From assembly GCA_015222555.1 (NCBI GenBank), contig JADFVM010000186.1:1-7026 (forward strand): 7,026 bases of DNA, read 5' to 3'. Each line of letters starts with the position of its first letter. Position 1 is the first letter of the stretch. This document shows positions 4,909-7,026 of the stretch, in pieces. The position numbers and the translations under genes were made by a program. Below the pieces are notes generated by a model. That model had not been told where the DNA came from, searched no databases, and saw only the letters and a list, made by a program, of their open reading frames with translations. The stretch is from Pseudomonadota bacterium (lineage in GTDB: Bacteria > Desulfobacterota > JADFVX01).

Positions 4909-7026
4909 TTACAGGTCAGGGTGCTCGCTCATCGCCTTTATGCGCACCCACCTTCTGTCTACTTCCTTCTCAATAGATTCCAGAAGCTCCTTATTTTCCG
5001 GCTTCGTAAGGTGGCGAGTCTTGCCCATCATTTTGAGCCACTCAGACATCTGGACCTTCTTCCCCTTCGCCTCCGGGTCGTAGTTGAGGGTTGTCTTTCC
5101 ATACTCAATCTCATAGAGAGGGAAGAAGTTACAATCAATCGCCTTCTGGCACACCACAGCGCCCATATCATCTGCACTTTGCCAGTTAAGGGGACAGGCA
5201 GAAAAAATCTTTCCGTAAACAAGGCCGTCTTTGCAATATTCACTCGCCTTTGCCGCCTTCTTCATCAAATCCTTATAATCTGCCTCACTGGCGGTAAATA
5301 CGTAGGGGATATGAGTGGCCGCCATGATCTGGGCTGTGTCTTTGTGATGGGTACTCTTCCCTACCTGGTGAGAACCGACGTTGGAAGTCGAAGTCCTGTG
5401 GCCCATTGGCGTCGAGAATGAGAGCTGGCTTCCCGTATTCATGTAACCCTGGTTATCGTACTCGATAATGATAAACCGGTGATTTCTCACGGCAGCCCCA
5501 ATGGTCGGACCCATTCCTATGTCGTTACCACCGTCGCCAGTAATCATGACAAATGTAATTTCAAGGTCCTCGGCTATCTCACCGCGCCTCTTCCTCTCAT
5601 CGAACATCTCAACAACGCCACTCATGGTGGCCGCTCCGTTCTGAAAGAGGTTATGTATGTAGGTAGCCCTGTGTGAAGAGTAGGGATAGCCAGTCGTCAC
5701 AACCATGCCACAACCTGTATGCCACAGCGTCACAACAAAACCATCAATAGCCTTTAGGAACTGGTCTACATTCGGGAAAATTCCACATCCGGGGCAGGCG
5801 CCGTGACCCGCTGCAATCCTCTTGGGACGACCCGCCACGTTCCTCGCGCTGATGGCACCCACTTTGACTGTGCCGTCCTCATTTCTGGACTTTTTTATCT
5901 CGGGGAATGAAAGTTCTTCCAGAGTGAGTGGTTCCGATACCTTCTCCATGGTGACCTTCTTGTCACCGGGGTTTGTGCCATGATAGGCGTAAGGGGTTTC
6001 AACTTTCCCTGATTTTGCCGCCTCGCAGGCCTGATTCAGGAGTTCCTCTGCATCCTCAAGGAAGAACTCCTTGCCACCAAGGCCGTAGATACGGCTGAGA
6101 ACGATTGTCTTATTATCGGCATCATCCTTAAGGGCCGCCTTGACCTCAAGAGTCATGTTCCCGCCCCAGCCACCGAAGGTATCCTGACGGTCGGCAACGC
6201 AAAGGGCCTTTACATTTTTAAATACCTTCTGTATCTCTTCCTTCGGGAAGGGACGTATTACGCTGGGGATCACGAGTCCTACCTTTTTGCCCTGCTCACG
6301 TAAGTTGTCTACGGCAACCATGGCAGTATCGCCAGCCGAGTTGAGGATAAAGAGGGCCGTATCGGCATCCTCCATCCTGTAGGTGGTAAGCATCTCATAC
6401 TTCCGGCCCGATATCTTGCCGTACTCCTCGAATATTTCGGGCAGGATCTTGTAGGCAGCCATCGTCGCCTCAGCCTGCTGCATCTTGTTGTTTATAGTAT
6501 CATCGCCCATGTAACAACCGAATGATACGGGGTTTTCCGGGTCAACAGATGTATATTCCGCCTCGAATTTCCCTATAAAGTCCTGGACGGCCTGGCTGTC
6601 TTCAAAATAGTTTGTCCTTCTCTTCTGGTGGCTCGTAAAAAAGCCGTCATAACAGACGATGACGGGAAGCCTCACATCCTTATGCTCACCCCATTTGACT
6701 GCAATTATATTCATGTCGTAGACCATCTGGGGGTCTTTAGCTAAAAGCACCAGCCAGCCCGTATTAAGCGCCATCATAATATCACTATGATCGCAGCGTA
6801 TATTAAGTGGTCCCGAGACTGTCCTCGCCGCTATGTCGAGGACCATGGGCAAACGCGTGCCGGCCTGCACTGGAAGCTGCTCCAGAGCATAGAGAAGTCC
6901 GTTTGCACTTGTTGCGTTGAAGACCCTTCCTCCCGCCGTCGTCGCACCGTAACAGATACCTGCCGCACCATGCTCACCATCGCCGGGTATCATCATCACA
7001 TCATGTTCGCCGTCAGCCTTCATGGC
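4909..7026 (-). CDS. 2-oxoacid:ferredoxin oxidoreductase, fused alpha and beta subunits (pyruvate-type), N-terminus cut by window edge
   Basis: This CoA-acylating 2-oxoacid:ferredoxin oxidoreductase uses thiamine diphosphate and an Fe4S4 cluster to interconvert a 2-oxoacid and acyl-CoA plus CO2. The 705 visible residues carry two normally separate subunits. Numbered from the Met at 7023, 1-135 is the alpha domain (GDGEHGAAG at 14-22, NATSANGLLYA at 36-46, RTVSGPLNI at 67-75, DGFFTSH at 126-132). Residues 221-330 are the second alpha domain. From about 400 comes the beta/ThDP domain: CPGCG with C410/C413, HTGCG with C438, GDGGNDIGMG at 496-505, NTGSQLS at 529-535 and SACPLNW with C610, which together supply the four likely cluster ligands. 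The last 70 residues match a beta-subunit C-terminus. The alpha N-terminus, where the YPITP-type motif belongs, is missing. The frame is open through 7026 (Ala before that Met), so the true start is outside. Pyruvate is the likeliest substrate, but a ketoisovalerate enzyme is not excluded. Gamma and delta subunits would lie upstream, outside the window. Confidence 0.9.
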   Translation of the reverse strand, partial: AMKADGEHDVMMIPGDGEHGAAGICYGATTAGGRVFNATSANGLLYALEQLPVQAGTRLPMVLDIAARTVSGPLNIRCDHSDIMMALNTGWLVLLAKDPQMVYDMNIIAVKWGEHKDVRLPVIVCYDGFFTSHQKRRTNYFEDSQAVQDFIGKFEAEYTSVDPENPVSFGCYMGDDTINNKMQQAEATMAAYKILPEIFEEYGKISGRKYEMLTTYRMEDADTALFILNSAGDTAMVAVDNLREQGKKVGLVIPSVIRPFPKEEIQKVFKNVKALCVADRQDTFGGWGGNMTLEVKAALKDDADNKTIVLSRIYGLGGKEFFLEDAEELLNQACEAAKSGKVETPYAYHGTNPGDKKVTMEKVSEPLTLEELSFPEIKKSRNEDGTVKVGAISARNVAGRPKRIAAGHGACPGCGIFPNVDQFLKAIDGFVVTLWHTGCGMVVTTGYPYSSHRATYIHNLFQNGAATMSGVVEMFDERKRRGEIAEDLEITFVMITGDGGNDIGMGPTIGAAVRNHRFIIIEYDNQGYMNTGSQLSFSTPMGHRTSTSNVGSHQVGKSTHHKDTAQIMAATHIPYVFTASEADYKDLMKKAAKASEYCKDGLVYGKIFSACPLNWQSADDMGAVVCQKAIDCNFFPLYEIEYGKTTLNYDPEAKGKKVQMSEWLKMMGKTRHLTKPENKELLESIEKEVDRRWVRIKAMSEHPDL

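Noticed and set aside
4886..4910. Small hairpin TTGCC/GGCAA followed on the plus strand by a T-run, looking like a terminator
   Set aside because: The T-run is on the plus strand, where no gene ends; on the minus strand it lacks a T-tract and its sequence is better explained as the mglB -35 region.

Overview
The window reads as chromosomal DNA from an anaerobic Gram-negative bacterium. The evidence is a fused 2-oxoacid:ferredoxin oxidoreductase, an MglB/MglA polarity pair, and the long-form phosphate permeases (PstC and PstA with extra N-terminal domains). This mix is typical of Desulfobacterota, Myxococcota-like or Nitrospirota lineages, but the sequence alone does not fix the phylum. Nearly all genes lie on the minus strand. 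The exception is a small AT-rich response-regulator gene on the plus strand.

Layout. 1-501 (-): the first 167 codons of pstA, cut by the window edge. 502-614: a gap holding a long inverted repeat. 615-1997 (-): complete pstC. 2010-2060: five Pho-box-like half-sites at an 11-bp period in front of pstC. 2255-2635 (+): an orphan single-domain receiver (CheY/Spo0F type) inside an AT-rich stretch. 2636-2890: no convincing gene, with a probable folA terminator near 2823-2852. 2891-3391 (-): folA (dihydrofolate reductase, TTG start). 3392-3613: folA leader, GC-rich in its proximal part, with a weak promoter candidate. 3614-3647 (-): strong intrinsic terminator of the tRNA. 3655-3730 (-): tRNA-Asn(GTT) with encoded CCA. 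3746-4333 (-): mglA GTPase. 4348-4830 (-): mglB-type Roadblock/LC7 protein with a good promoter at 4872-4900. 4909-7026 (-): fused alpha/beta 2-oxoacid:ferredoxin oxidoreductase, cut at its N-terminus by the window edge.

How the parts work together. PstC and PstA form the membrane channel of the high-affinity phosphate ABC transporter, and the tandem Pho boxes argue for PhoB control under phosphate starvation. No pstS is next to pstC, so the binding protein must be encoded elsewhere. MglB and MglA form a GTPase/regulator pair that sets cell polarity in gliding or twitching bacteria. The tRNA begins 15 nt after the mglA stop, so it may be released from the mglBA transcript. The oxidoreductase interconverts a 2-oxoacid (probably pyruvate) and acyl-CoA with ferredoxin and is central to anaerobic carbon metabolism. 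FolA supplies tetrahydrofolate.

I see no clearly new multi-gene system. The points most worth a second look are the Pho-box array almost touching the pstC start codon, the low-GC orphan receiver, the mglBA-tRNA arrangement, and the acidic MglB tail that resembles the CheY-binding peptide of FliM.
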